Shown one piece after another: positions 1 through 7,071 of a DNA stretch of 13,418 nucleotides. The DNA is from Gammaproteobacteria bacterium (GTDB lineage Bacteria > Pseudomonadota > Gammaproteobacteria > Pseudomonadales > Azotimanducaceae): contig PBQQ01000009.1 of NCBI GenBank assembly GCA_002725095.1, positions 40,164 to 53,581 on the forward strand. The letters are read 5' to 3'. The notes beneath the pieces are model-generated. The model did no database searches, was not told the origin of the DNA, and saw only the letters and a program-made list of their open reading frames with translations. The first letter of the stretch is position 1. Each line of letters opens with the position of its first letter. The translations under genes and the position numbers were made by a program.

Positions 1-971
1 CTAGGGAATATGCCGCTCCGCGCCAATCCGACTTGAATGTGGTCGGCGATGATCGAGCGTTGTACGGCGCTGAAAGAATGGGTTTCAGCGTAGCGTTTCC
101 AAGCTTTTGCAGCATCTTTAGGGTCCTTTTTGCTCAGTCGCATGAGCCCATGTTGAATAATGGTTCTATTTCTAGCGCTGTCCTGCGCGAATCTATTGCG
201 CCGAATGACACGCTTTGGTTGTGTGTGAACTTGATAGTAAGCGTCTGCTGTGCGCCTATTGGCTCCAGTGAAGAATCGCAGCAAGTAGCGGGAAAGTGTC
301 CGTTGATTGTTCTGTATGGCGGCGTCGAACCGCTGCCAAGCGATGTCCTGGGTAAATCTAGGCGTGGTGCGCCAAACGTCAAAAATGGGGTCGCAGGCTT
401 TCGGTTGGGATTTCGGGCTGAGCCAAAGGTCGGTGGTCCAATCCAGAGCCTTCTCGCGCTGCCCGCGCCCATACAACGCGCGCACATAATAGCAGCGTAA
501 CTCGGCGTCGTTGCTGCGCTTATAGTCGCCGTCGGAAAAATTTTGCAGGAGCGTTGTCCAGTGGCGTTTTTGCCCAAGCTTCTTCAGCCAGCGACGATAC
601 ATAATGTTGCTGGGGGCAAGATCCCCATGTTCGGCCATAAAGCCCGTGATCTCTTTAGCTGACGCCCGACTTAGCCGACCGTTAACGCGGTGGTAATCTA
701 GATAAGGTCTTAGTGGATACTCCTCTAAGCGCTTGGCTTTCGCCCTGAATTTGGTCAGAGCACCGCGGCGCAAATCATCCATGGCTTGTCGATACAGCGC
801 ACGTTGCTCAAACAGGCTTAGAGCGTGGCTTTCAGACGCTGAGGCCTTGGTCAGCAGGCTGTGAGGTATAAGCAGAATGAGGCAGCAGGCCCACCAGTAC
901 GCCCGGATCGAACGCGGCCGATTATGAGAGGCCAGAGGCCGTGAGCCATTCTTGTTGGCGTGCGCTGCCAT
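1..971 (-). CDS. slt: Soluble lytic murein transglycosylase, N-terminal part (cut by window edge)
   Basis: Reading the minus strand from an ATG at 971 gives 323 codons with no stop before the left edge. The protein has a basic N-terminal stretch of about 23 residues, a hydrophobic core near residues 24-40 (WWACCLILLIPHSLL), and a plausible signal peptidase site after ASA, so it should be exported to the periplasm. The mature part matches the alpha-helical U-shaped domain of Slt: YPLRPYLDY (about residues 85-93), followed by KSQPKACDPIFDVWR, which is close to the E. coli Slt segment KSQPNACDKLFSVWR. Slt cleaves the MurNAc-GlcNAc bond of peptidoglycan, forming 1,6-anhydro ends. The catalytic lysozyme-like domain would lie beyond position 1 and cannot be checked here. 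An in-frame TAG nine codons upstream limits the start, and the only alternative upstream start is a TTG. No strong ribosome binding site is visible. It lies 24 nt downstream of the stress protein gene on the same strand, so they are probably co-transcribed. The family call is confident. Confidence 0.88.
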   Translation of the reverse strand, partial: MAAHANKNGSRPLASHNRPRSIRAYWWACCLILLIPHSLLTKASASESHALSLFEQRALYRQAMDDLRRGALTKFRAKAKRLEEYPLRPYLDYHRVNGRLSRASAKEITGFMAEHGDLAPSNIMYRRWLKKLGQKRHWTTLLQNFSDGDYKRSNDAELRCYYVRALYGRGQREKALDWTTDLWLSPKSQPKACDPIFDVWRTTPRFTQDIAWQRFDAAIQNNQRTLSRYLLRFFTGANRRTADAYYQVHTQPKRVIRRNRFAQDSARNRTIIQHGLMRLSKKDPKDAAKAWKRYAETHSFSAVQRSIIADHIQVGLARSGIFP

Positions 972-995
972 TAAAACGCCAGTCAAGAGAGCGAT

Positions 996-1448
996 CTAAT
1001 CAGCTTCGCTGTCGTTATTACCGACCCGCACGGCCAATACGTCACAACGTGCGCCATGCAGAACACCGTTTGCTGTTGATCCTAACAATAGAGCCAATCC
1101 GTGGCGTCCGTGACTGCCGACGATGATAACGTCTGCGCCTGCTTCTTCGGCAGTGCGTTGGATTTCGCTTTCTGGACGGCCAAAAATTAAATGCTGGCGC
1201 GCCTCCGGAACATTTAGGGAGTTTGCGAATTCTCGTAAGTGGGAGGCGGCTTGATCCTGTATCTGCTCTTGAACGGTAGATAAATCCATGGGCACGTCGC
1301 CACCATAGGCCAGACTCAGTGGTTCGATAACATGAACGATATGCAGCTCGGCATCGAATGCCTTTACGAGCTGATTTGCACGCTGCGCAACTTTAAGGGA
1401 TTCCTCTGTCAGATCCACTGCGAGCATAATTTTTCTGTAGTCAGACAT
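996..1448 (-). CDS. Universal stress protein, UspA family
   Basis: This 150-residue protein has the length and fold signature of a single-domain Usp. It opens with KIMLAVDLTEES (strand 1 and the following loop). Next come HIVHVIEP and GGDVPMDLS, both very like the pseudomonad UspA form. It ends with the nucleotide-binding loop GSHGRHGLALLLGST near residues 112-126 and the strand DVLAVRV. Counting the loop, there are 8 residues between the second and third key glycines, against 9 in the classical ATP-binding Usp motif, so nucleotide binding is not assured. Usp proteins are cytoplasmic, often dimeric, and are induced by starvation or oxidative and other stresses; the precise activity of this one cannot be read from sequence. 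The ATG at 1448 has an AAGG about 8 nt upstream. It ends 24 nt before slt, suggesting a two-gene transcript. Confidence 0.92.
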   Translation of the reverse strand: MSDYRKIMLAVDLTEESLKVAQRANQLVKAFDAELHIVHVIEPLSLAYGGDVPMDLSTVQEQIQDQAASHLREFANSLNVPEARQHLIFGRPESEIQRTAEEAGADVIIVGSHGRHGLALLLGSTANGVLHGARCDVLAVRVGNNDSEAD

Positions 1449-1525
1449 TCTGTAAACCTTGCGTGCCGATCGCTGTTGGGCGGAAGATACAATGTCCGTC
1501 TAACGTGAACAAGTAGGGGGTACGT
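1449..1525. promoter_or_regulatory. Divergent promoter region between the usp gene and the 1526 gene
   Basis: On the minus strand, TTGTTC (plus positions 1507-1512) and TATCTT (1484-1489) are separated by exactly 17 bp. This is a moderate sigma-70 match pointing towards the stress protein gene. On the plus strand, TACAAT (1488-1493) is a 5-of-6 match to the -10 element, but it lacks a convincing -35. The two -10 candidates overlap, so the two promoters could compete. These are pattern matches only. Confidence 0.35.
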
Positions 1526-2164
1526 GTGGTCTGGCTGATCATTATTGCGGCGTTGGCTCTGGCAATTGGGCCTATTTTTTATCTGTTACCGAATGCCCAA
1601 GATCGATTTCTAGCGGGTCTGCGGCAGCATGCGCGGCAATTAGGCTTTTCCATGCAACTGTATAGCTTAGACAAGCTCGATCCGACCGCAGAAGAGCGTG
1701 TCATGGCCTCGGGTCGACAGCTCAATCCCGTGGTCGAATGTATGTGCTACCAGTGGATGCTCCGCGAGCCATTGAACGCGCCTCCAGATTTACTATTACG
1801 GCGTTTGCCAGATGCGGCGACTGTGTCGGTGCAAGAGGTCTTTTCCGGATGGGGTGTTCCCAAGTTAGGCGAGCGCCACATAGCGGACAAAACTGCGCTG
1901 GAGCAGATAGGCCATAACCAGAATCTGCGAAACATTTTATTTGAGTGCGTGCAGAATTTGCCGGACGCGGTTCTGGCATTAGGCTTAGACGCGCGATCGG
2001 TAAGTATCTATTGGCGCGAGGCTGCGGCGATTCCGCGAGCAGCTGATGAAAAAGAACGACTGAATGATGGCAAAAGCCTTTTGGAGGAGTTGCGTAATCG
2101 TTTGCAGACCATAGCGTTGACGTTGGTTGAAGCATACGGGCGAAATTCGGATAATCCAGGGTGA
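1526..2164 (+). CDS. Conserved-looking membrane-anchored protein of unknown function
   Basis: I do not recognise a named family for this 212-residue protein. The start is the GTG at 1526, supported by a strong Shine-Dalgarno run (AGGGGG at 1515-1520) five bases upstream. Residues 2-20 form one hydrophobic helix (VWLIIIAALALAIGPIFYL) followed by charged residues. This predicts an N-terminal membrane anchor or uncleaved signal with the rest in one compartment. The remainder is soluble and mixed helical, with a CMCYQWM segment near residues 72-78 and a charged, probably helical C-terminus (about residues 170-205). No catalytic motif is evident. It is transcribed towards topA, with 208 bp between them and an independent promoter in that gap. 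As I recall it, small hypothetical proteins of this kind also flank topA in pseudomonads, which would make it vertically inherited. The coding call is strong because of the start signal, length and protein-like composition; the function is unknown. Confidence 0.8.
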   Translation: MVWLIIIAALALAIGPIFYLLPNAQDRFLAGLRQHARQLGFSMQLYSLDKLDPTAEERVMASGRQLNPVVECMCYQWMLREPLNAPPDLLLRRLPDAATVSVQEVFSGWGVPKLGERHIADKTALEQIGHNQNLRNILFECVQNLPDAVLALGLDARSVSIYWREAAAIPRAADEKERLNDGKSLLEELRNRLQTIALTLVEAYGRNSDNPG

Positions 2165-2246
2165 AACATTGGCTATCGTATTTCCCTGCGTCCAAGTTCG
2201 GAGTCGTCAGTATTCAGACAAGTCTTTTACGAATTGGAGGGATTTC

Positions 2247-2276
2247 TTGACAGCGAGGATCTCCTAGGCCTATAAC
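2247..2276 (+). promoter_or_regulatory. Near-consensus sigma-70 promoter upstream of topA
   Basis: A perfect -35 hexamer TTGACA (2247-2252) and a 5-of-6 -10 hexamer TATAAC (2271-2276) are separated by 18 bp. Transcription would begin near 2283, giving a leader of about 90 nt before the topA ATG. The bases just after the -10 are very GC-rich (TCGCGCG). A GC-rich discriminator is a known feature of promoters sensitive to supercoiling and to the stringent response. Supercoiling control would fit topA, whose E. coli counterpart is activated by negative supercoiling, but that link is inference. No other gene lies between 2165 and 2372, and I saw no clear terminator after the upstream gene. Confidence 0.75.
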
Positions 2277-2372
2277 TCGCGCGTTCTCGGTAGCGTACTT
2301 AGAGTGTTGCGAGTGCAAACGATCATTTACGCTGCATTTTACTAATACAACTTGTTATTTTCTTGAGGCTCT

Positions 2373-5015
2373 ATGGCTAGATCATTGGTCATCGTCGAAT
2401 CGCCGGCAAAGGCTAAAACCATCAATAAGTATTTGGGCGATGATTACGTCGTGAAGTCCAGTGTTGGGCATATTCGTGATCTGCCCACTGGTGCTCCGGC
2501 GGTAGACCCCAAGGCGCGGGCAAAGGAAGCGCAAAAGACTAAAGCCCTGCCACCAGAAGAACGGGCCGCATACAAGAAGAAACGGTCTCGCGAGCAACTC
2601 GTGCGGCGCATGGGTGTGAATCCGGATCAGGCGTGGTCGGCCGAATATCAAATTTTACCGGGTAAAGAAAAGGTCGTCGATGAACTTAGGCGGCTGGCAA
2701 AAAATGCCCCGACTGTTTATTTAGCGACAGACCTTGACCGCGAGGGCGAGGCTATTGCTTGGCACCTTCGTGAAGCGATTGGTGGTGATGAAAGTCGCTA
2801 CCGTCGTGTGGTGTTCAATGAAATTACGCGTAAAGCGATTCAGGAAGCTTTTGTTGATCCGGGTGAACTCGACATGGATCGAGTCTATGCCCAGCAGGCC
2901 AGACGTTTTCTTGATCGAGTGGTGGGTTTCGAGCTCTCGCCATTATTGTGGTCAAAGGTCGCGCGTGGTCTGTCTGCTGGTCGAGTGCAGAGTGTGGCAG
3001 TAAAACTTATCGTTGAGCGTGAGCGTGAAATCCGTGCCTTTGTGCCTGAGGAATATTGGGATTTGTTTGCGGATTTGTTGCGTGACGGCGATGCGGCACC
3101 GATCCGTTTTCAGGTCAGTAGGCAAGCAGGGGAAGTGTTTCGGCCACAAAGCCAAGCGGTTACGGAAGCTGCTATCGCTGCTTTGCGTAATGCGGACTTC
3201 TCGATAGTCCAGCGCGAGGATAGACCGACTCGAACTAAACCTAATGCGCCCTTTATTACATCAACGCTGCAGCAGGCGGCCAGCACCCGACTCAGTTTTT
3301 CTGTGAAAAAAACCATGACTATGGCGCAACGCTTGTATGAAGCCGGTTATATCACTTACATGCGCACGGACTCTACAAATCTCAGTGCCGAAGCGGTAGA
3401 GGCTTGCCGTGACCATGTGTTGAGCGAATTCGGCGCGGCATATTTGCCGGAACAAAAACGGACTTATACCGCTAAGGATGATGCTCAAGAGGCTCACGAG
3501 GCGATTAGACCCTCCGATGTCAATACGGGTGCGGAACAGTTGAATGGTGTGGACGCTGATGCAGTGCGTTTGTACGAACTTATTCGTAATCAGTTCATGG
3601 CGTGCCAGATGACAGATGCTGAATACCTAAGTACATCGATTAAAGCCCAAGCAGGGGACTTTGAGCTACGCATTCGCGGCCGAATTTTGAAATTCGACGG
3701 TTTTACGCGGGTGCTGCCACCCTTGTCGCGAAAGGAAGAAGACGTGCCGCTGCCAGACTTGCAGCCGGGCGAAACATTGACCCTTGGCGGGTTGGAGCCT
3801 GTTCAGCATTTTACGAAACCTACACCGCGATTTGGTGAGGCCAGTTTGGTCAAAGAACTTGAAAAATTGGGCATTGGCCGTCCCTCTACTTACGCCAGCA
3901 TTATTTCCACAATTCAGGATCGGGGTTATGTGAGCCTCAACAATCGGCGCTTTTATGCGGAGAAAATTGGCGAACTTGTGACGGACCGATTGTCGGAAAA
4001 TTTCGATAATTTGATGGATTACGGCTTTACTGCAGGTATGGAAGAACAACTCGACAGAGTCGCTCATGGCGAGGCGATGTGGAACCAGGTGCTTGATAAC
4101 TTTTATACGGATTTCAGCTCTAAGCTCGATCAGGCTCAGGCGCTCGAAGGGGGTATGCGGCCCAATGCACCAACCGATACGGATATTGAATGCCCAACCT
4201 GTGCTCGGTCCATGCAAGTACGCAACGGTTCTACGGGTGTCTTTTTGGGTTGCTCCGGTTATGGCCTAAAGCCTAAGGAGCGCTGCACCACCACCATGAA
4301 TCTGATCCCTGGCGAAGAAGCTGTGGATGTTGATCAGGACGAGGAGGGAGAATCCAAATTACTTCGGCGCATGAAGAAATGCGAAAAGTGTCAAACAGCA
4401 ATGCTCAGCCACCTCTTAGATGAGCAACGCAAATTGCACATTTGCGGCAACAATCCAGACTGCGACGGCTATTTGATTGAACGTGGCCAATTTAAGATCA
4501 AGGGCTACGACGGACCAGTCTTAGATTGTGATAAGTGTGGTGCGGAAATGCAGCTTAAGTCCGGGCGTTTCGGTAAGTATTTTGGCTGTATGGAATGCAA
4601 AAACACACGCAAGTTGCTGCGCAGCGGAGAGCCAGCGCCACCAAAGGCGGATCCGGTCCCAATGCCGGAGTTAGAGTGTGAGAAAGTGCAAGACCACTAT
4701 CTGTTGCGTGATGGGGCCTCTGGAATTTTCTTGGCGGCGAGTCAATTTCCGAAGCATCGTGAAACGCGGGCGCCGAAGGTAATCGAGATAAAACCACATG
4801 CGAATGAACTCGATCCAAAGTTTCAATACTTGGTAGAAGCGCCAGAGCGCGATCCGGAGGGTAATCCCGCGATTATTCGTTACAGCCGTAAGACCAAGGA
4901 ACAGTATGTGCAGTCGGAAATCGAAGGCAAAGCAACCGGATGGAAAGCCTACTATCAGGACGGTCGGTGGGTAGAAGAGCTTAAGGCGGCCAAGAAGGCT
5001 AAGTCTTCGGCATAG
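2373..5015 (+). CDS. topA: DNA topoisomerase I (type IA)
   Basis: The 880-residue protein aligns by eye with E. coli TopA (865 residues) from end to end. It relaxes negatively supercoiled DNA by transient single-strand cleavage. The Toprim domain opens with LVIVESPAKAKTINKYLG, containing the acidic residue E9. The metal-binding DLDREGE follows at 120-126, giving D120, D122 and E124. The active-site tyrosine is Y329 within ITYMRTDST, with the partner R331. C-terminal zinc ribbons begin at C607 (CPTC), C670 (CEKC) and C719 (CDKC). The last is slightly compressed compared with E. coli, ending CMEC rather than a C-x4-C pair. A final ribbon-like repeat without paired cysteines precedes a lysine-rich tail. 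The linker after the first Toprim segment is about nine residues longer than in E. coli and rich in Lys and Arg, a variable region of the family. The ATG at 2373 has GAGG four bases upstream. The gene is intact. Confidence 0.98.
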   Translation: MARSLVIVESPAKAKTINKYLGDDYVVKSSVGHIRDLPTGAPAVDPKARAKEAQKTKALPPEERAAYKKKRSREQLVRRMGVNPDQAWSAEYQILPGKEKVVDELRRLAKNAPTVYLATDLDREGEAIAWHLREAIGGDESRYRRVVFNEITRKAIQEAFVDPGELDMDRVYAQQARRFLDRVVGFELSPLLWSKVARGLSAGRVQSVAVKLIVEREREIRAFVPEEYWDLFADLLRDGDAAPIRFQVSRQAGEVFRPQSQAVTEAAIAALRNADFSIVQREDRPTRTKPNAPFITSTLQQAASTRLSFSVKKTMTMAQRLYEAGYITYMRTDSTNLSAEAVEACRDHVLSEFGAAYLPEQKRTYTAKDDAQEAHEAIRPSDVNTGAEQLNGVDADAVRLYELIRNQFMACQMTDAEYLSTSIKAQAGDFELRIRGRILKFDGFTRVLPPLSRKEEDVPLPDLQPGETLTLGGLEPVQHFTKPTPRFGEASLVKELEKLGIGRPSTYASIISTIQDRGYVSLNNRRFYAEKIGELVTDRLSENFDNLMDYGFTAGMEEQLDRVAHGEAMWNQVLDNFYTDFSSKLDQAQALEGGMRPNAPTDTDIECPTCARSMQVRNGSTGVFLGCSGYGLKPKERCTTTMNLIPGEEAVDVDQDEEGESKLLRRMKKCEKCQTAMLSHLLDEQRKLHICGNNPDCDGYLIERGQFKIKGYDGPVLDCDKCGAEMQLKSGRFGKYFGCMECKNTRKLLRSGEPAPPKADPVPMPELECEKVQDHYLLRDGASGIFLAASQFPKHRETRAPKVIEIKPHANELDPKFQYLVEAPERDPEGNPAIIRYSRKTKEQYVQSEIEGKATGWKAYYQDGRWVEELKAAKKAKSSA

Positions 5016-5118
5016 GCCCAATTCAGACGGTACTTTTTATAATTGGTCTAAGCCGCTTGCGATCAACAGCATAATCCTCGGGTCTGCTTCAAAGGTGGCA
5101 CGGCGGCATTAAAGATTA

Positions 5119-5140
5119 GGGCCTCGGTTTTACGAGGCCT
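5119..5140. terminator. Hairpin between convergent topA and lexA, probable shared terminator
   Basis: A perfect 7-bp GC-rich stem, GGCCTCG (5120-5126) and CGAGGCC (5133-5139), encloses a 6-nt loop, with one further G-T pair at 5119/5140. It lies in the 152-bp gap between the stops of topA and lexA, so it could end transcription from both sides. The thymine tract after the stem is weak on both strands (AGCTTCTT on plus, CTAATCTTTA on minus). The terminator call therefore rests mainly on stem and position. Confidence 0.6.
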
Positions 5141-5167
5141 AGCTTCTTAGCTTACGTTTGGATGCGC

Positions 5168-5803
5168 CTAGAGGTGCTGGCGGATTACGCCAACAGACAA
5201 ACCCTCAATCGCAAAGTTTTGCGTTGCCAGATCTACTTCAATCGGTTGATAGGCGTCGTTTTCCGGGAGCAGTACCACCTGGTTGCGGCGTTTAGTGCGT
5301 TGAAAACGTTTGACTGTAACGTCTTGTTCTATGCGCGCTACGACGATTTGACCATGGGTTGCGATCTCAGTCTTGTGCACCGCCAGCAGGTCACCGTCGA
5401 ATATGCCCGCGTTCATCATACTGTCGCCGCGGACTCGCAGCAGATAATCTGCATGGGGTTGGAAAAAGCTAGCAGGTAAGTCAATGCGGTCTTCTATGTT
5501 CTCCTCTGCCAGTATCGGGTCGCCAGCGGCTACTCTACCGACAATAGGAAGGCCTACGTCCACCGGGTCGGGTAGACGTATACCTCGGGATGTTCCTGGA
5601 ATCATTTCTATCGCGCCTTTACGGGCGAGCGCTTTTAAATGCTCTTCCGCGGCATTTGCCGACTTAAATCCAAGTTCTTTTGCTATGTCCGCGCGTGTGG
5701 GTGGATAACCCGTATCGATAATGTATTGACGAATAAGCTCCAACACCTGTGTTTGCCGCGCGGTGAGGGCGGCTGGCGTTATGATTGGGCTGACTATGGC
5801 CAT
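5168..5803 (-). CDS. lexA: LexA repressor, SOS response regulator
   Basis: The 211-residue protein is a full-length LexA. Residues 1-75 form the winged helix-turn-helix DNA-binding domain (TARQTQVLELI, PPTRADIAKELGF, SANAAEEHLKAL). The self-cleavage site is A93-G94 in RVAAGDP. The catalytic serine is S128 in RGDSMM, and the activating lysine is K165 in DVTVKR. RecA-DNA filaments trigger cleavage, which derepresses SOS genes. The reading frame stays open upstream to about 6004, but the true start is the ATG at 5803: it aligns with the family N-terminus, has AGGA six bases upstream, and lies directly after the two SOS boxes. Translation from further upstream would run through the operators. No sulA gene follows, unlike the lexA-sulA pair of Pseudomonas. 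The gene converges with topA. Confidence 0.98.
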   Translation of the reverse strand: MAIVSPIITPAALTARQTQVLELIRQYIIDTGYPPTRADIAKELGFKSANAAEEHLKALARKGAIEMIPGTSRGIRLPDPVDVGLPIVGRVAAGDPILAEENIEDRIDLPASFFQPHADYLLRVRGDSMMNAGIFDGDLLAVHKTEIATHGQIVVARIEQDVTVKRFQRTKRRNQVVLLPENDAYQPIEVDLATQNFAIEGLSVGVIRQHL

Positions 5804-5811
5804 ATTAGATC

Positions 5812-5827
5812 CTGGGTAAACATACAG
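5812..5827 (-). promoter_or_regulatory. SOS box 1 (proximal LexA operator)
   Basis: On the minus strand this reads CTGTATGTTTACCCAG, a 16-bp CTG-N10-CAG palindrome of the gammaproteobacterial LexA type. Its inner edge is 8 nt from the lexA ATG and overlaps the ribosome binding site. As I recall it, this is the same spacing as the proximal box of E. coli lexA. Confidence 0.88.
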
Positions 5828-5829
5828 TG

Positions 5830-5845
5830 CTGGGAGTATATACAG
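5830..5845 (-). promoter_or_regulatory. SOS box 2 (distal LexA operator)
   Basis: On the minus strand this reads CTGTATATACTCCCAG, one base different from my recollection of the distal E. coli lexA box (CTGTATATACTCACAG). It is separated from box 1 by only 2 bp, so the centres are 18 bp apart, closer than in E. coli. A -10-like TATACT lies inside the box (plus 5835-5840), so bound LexA would block its own promoter. No convincing -35 was found for it. Confidence 0.92.
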
Positions 5846-5994
5846 ATGTCGGGGCTGCTGACCAGCGCCAATTTGTCCATGCTGGCGACAGTTCGTAGAG
5901 AGCATGTGATGGATTCGCAGAGCGTACGCGATACTATGGTTAGGACGCTTCGAGTGAGCGTGTAGCCAAGAATTTAAAGCCAACGGATTTTTGC

Positions 5995-7071
5995 ATGCAA
6001 ACAATAATGGATTATTTCACCACCCACGGCTGGATCGTTGAGGTCTTTCTCCTAATATTGCTCACAGCGGGGCTTCGTTTGGTGCTTAAAGTATCTCTGG
6101 ACCGGTTGGCTCGACAGGCGCAAAAGAGCAATAACTATTGGGACGATGCATTGGTAGAAGCTGGCCGGCGGCCAGCCGGTATAGCGGTTTGGGCGCTCGG
6201 TATCAGTCTCGCCGCGGAGGTCGTAGGGGGCGATGCCCAAGCGGAGATCTTCCAGTACATCGACAGCCTGCGCGATGTGGCTGTGGTGTGGCTGCTGGTG
6301 TGGTTTGCGCTGCGATTTATTCGCATGATCGAAGAGCATTACATTGCCGGTCACAGCGAAGATAAGTCGCTCGATCAAACTACAGCCTCTGCGGTGGGTA
6401 AGCTGTTACGCGCCACTGTTGCCATTACTGGCACGTTGCTCGTTTTACAGGCTTTTGGTGTATCCGTATCTGGAGTATTGGCGTTTGGTGGTATCGGTGG
6501 TATCGCAATCGGTTTTGCGGCCCGTGACTTACTCGCAAATTTTTTCGGGGCGTTGATGATTTTCCTTGATCGCCCGTTTTCGGTGGGTGATTGGGTACGC
6601 TCTCCAGATCGAGATATCGAGGGTACGGTAGAAGACATCGGCTGGCGTCTAACGCGCATACGTACATTCGATAAACGGCCTCTGTATTTACCGAATTCTA
6701 TTTTTTCGAGCCTTGCGGTGGAAAATCCTTCGCGTATGTATAACCGTCGTATCTATGAAACCATAGGCCTTCGCTATGATGACATGGGCGCCATGGGCGC
6801 TATCGTGGCCGCGGTGCGCGAGATGATGGAACAGAGTGACGACATTGATCAACAACAGATCTTGATGGTCAACTTTGTGACTTTTGGGCCATCGTCAGTA
6901 GACTTTTTTGTCTACGCGTTTACGAAAACGGTCGATTGGCAAACCTACCATGAGGTTAAACAGCGTATTTTGCTGCACATTGCGCAGATCATTGAGCAGC
7001 ATGGAGCGGAAATTGCGTTTCCGACGCAGACTCTGCATGTCTTGCCAGAACCTGGAAGCGACGCGCGCTGA
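5995..7071 (+). CDS. MscS-family mechanosensitive channel, YnaI-like
   Basis: This 358-residue inner-membrane protein has five predicted membrane helices: about residues 12-32, 60-78, 92-111, 135-153 and the pore helix from 158 to about 190. The pore segment is GVLAFGGIGGIAIGFAARD, followed by FFGALMIFLDRPFSVGDWV. The beta domain carries IEGTVEDIGWRLTRIRTFDK and PLYLPNSIFSSLAVENP, which match E. coli YnaI (343 residues, five helices) better than MscS itself. Such channels open under membrane tension and release solutes during hypo-osmotic shock. The ATG at 5995 is the first in frame, with an ATG at 6007 as alternative; ribosome binding signals are weak for both. The gene is divergent from lexA across 191 bp, and its stop shares one base with the next gene's start, so the two form an operon. 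Confidence 0.93.
   Translation: MQTIMDYFTTHGWIVEVFLLILLTAGLRLVLKVSLDRLARQAQKSNNYWDDALVEAGRRPAGIAVWALGISLAAEVVGGDAQAEIFQYIDSLRDVAVVWLLVWFALRFIRMIEEHYIAGHSEDKSLDQTTASAVGKLLRATVAITGTLLVLQAFGVSVSGVLAFGGIGGIAIGFAARDLLANFFGALMIFLDRPFSVGDWVRSPDRDIEGTVEDIGWRLTRIRTFDKRPLYLPNSIFSSLAVENPSRMYNRRIYETIGLRYDDMGAMGAIVAAVREMMEQSDDIDQQQILMVNFVTFGPSSVDFFVYAFTKTVDWQTYHEVKQRILLHIAQIIEQHGAEIAFPTQTLHVLPEPGSDAR

Noticed and set aside
33..577. Open frames on both strands overlapping the start of the window.
   Set aside because: They are shadows of slt; only the 971-to-1 minus frame gives a family match.
2494..2640. Lys/Arg-rich insertion in the TopA Toprim linker.
   Set aside because: This linker is variable in length and basic in TopA generally, including E. 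coli.
5877..5994. Sigma-70 promoter for the channel gene (TGGATT, 16 bp, TACTAT).
   Set aside because: Both hexamers are poor matches; not strong enough to list as a feature.
5804..6004. A 67-residue in-frame N-terminal extension of LexA.
   Set aside because: It runs through both SOS boxes, has no resemblance to LexA, and the ATG at 5803 has a good ribosome binding site.
6160..6176. Perfect hairpin GCTGGCC-GGC-GGCCAGC.
   Set aside because: It lies inside the channel gene and encodes an ordinary Ala-Gly-Arg-Arg-Pro-Ala stretch; GC-rich codons explain it.
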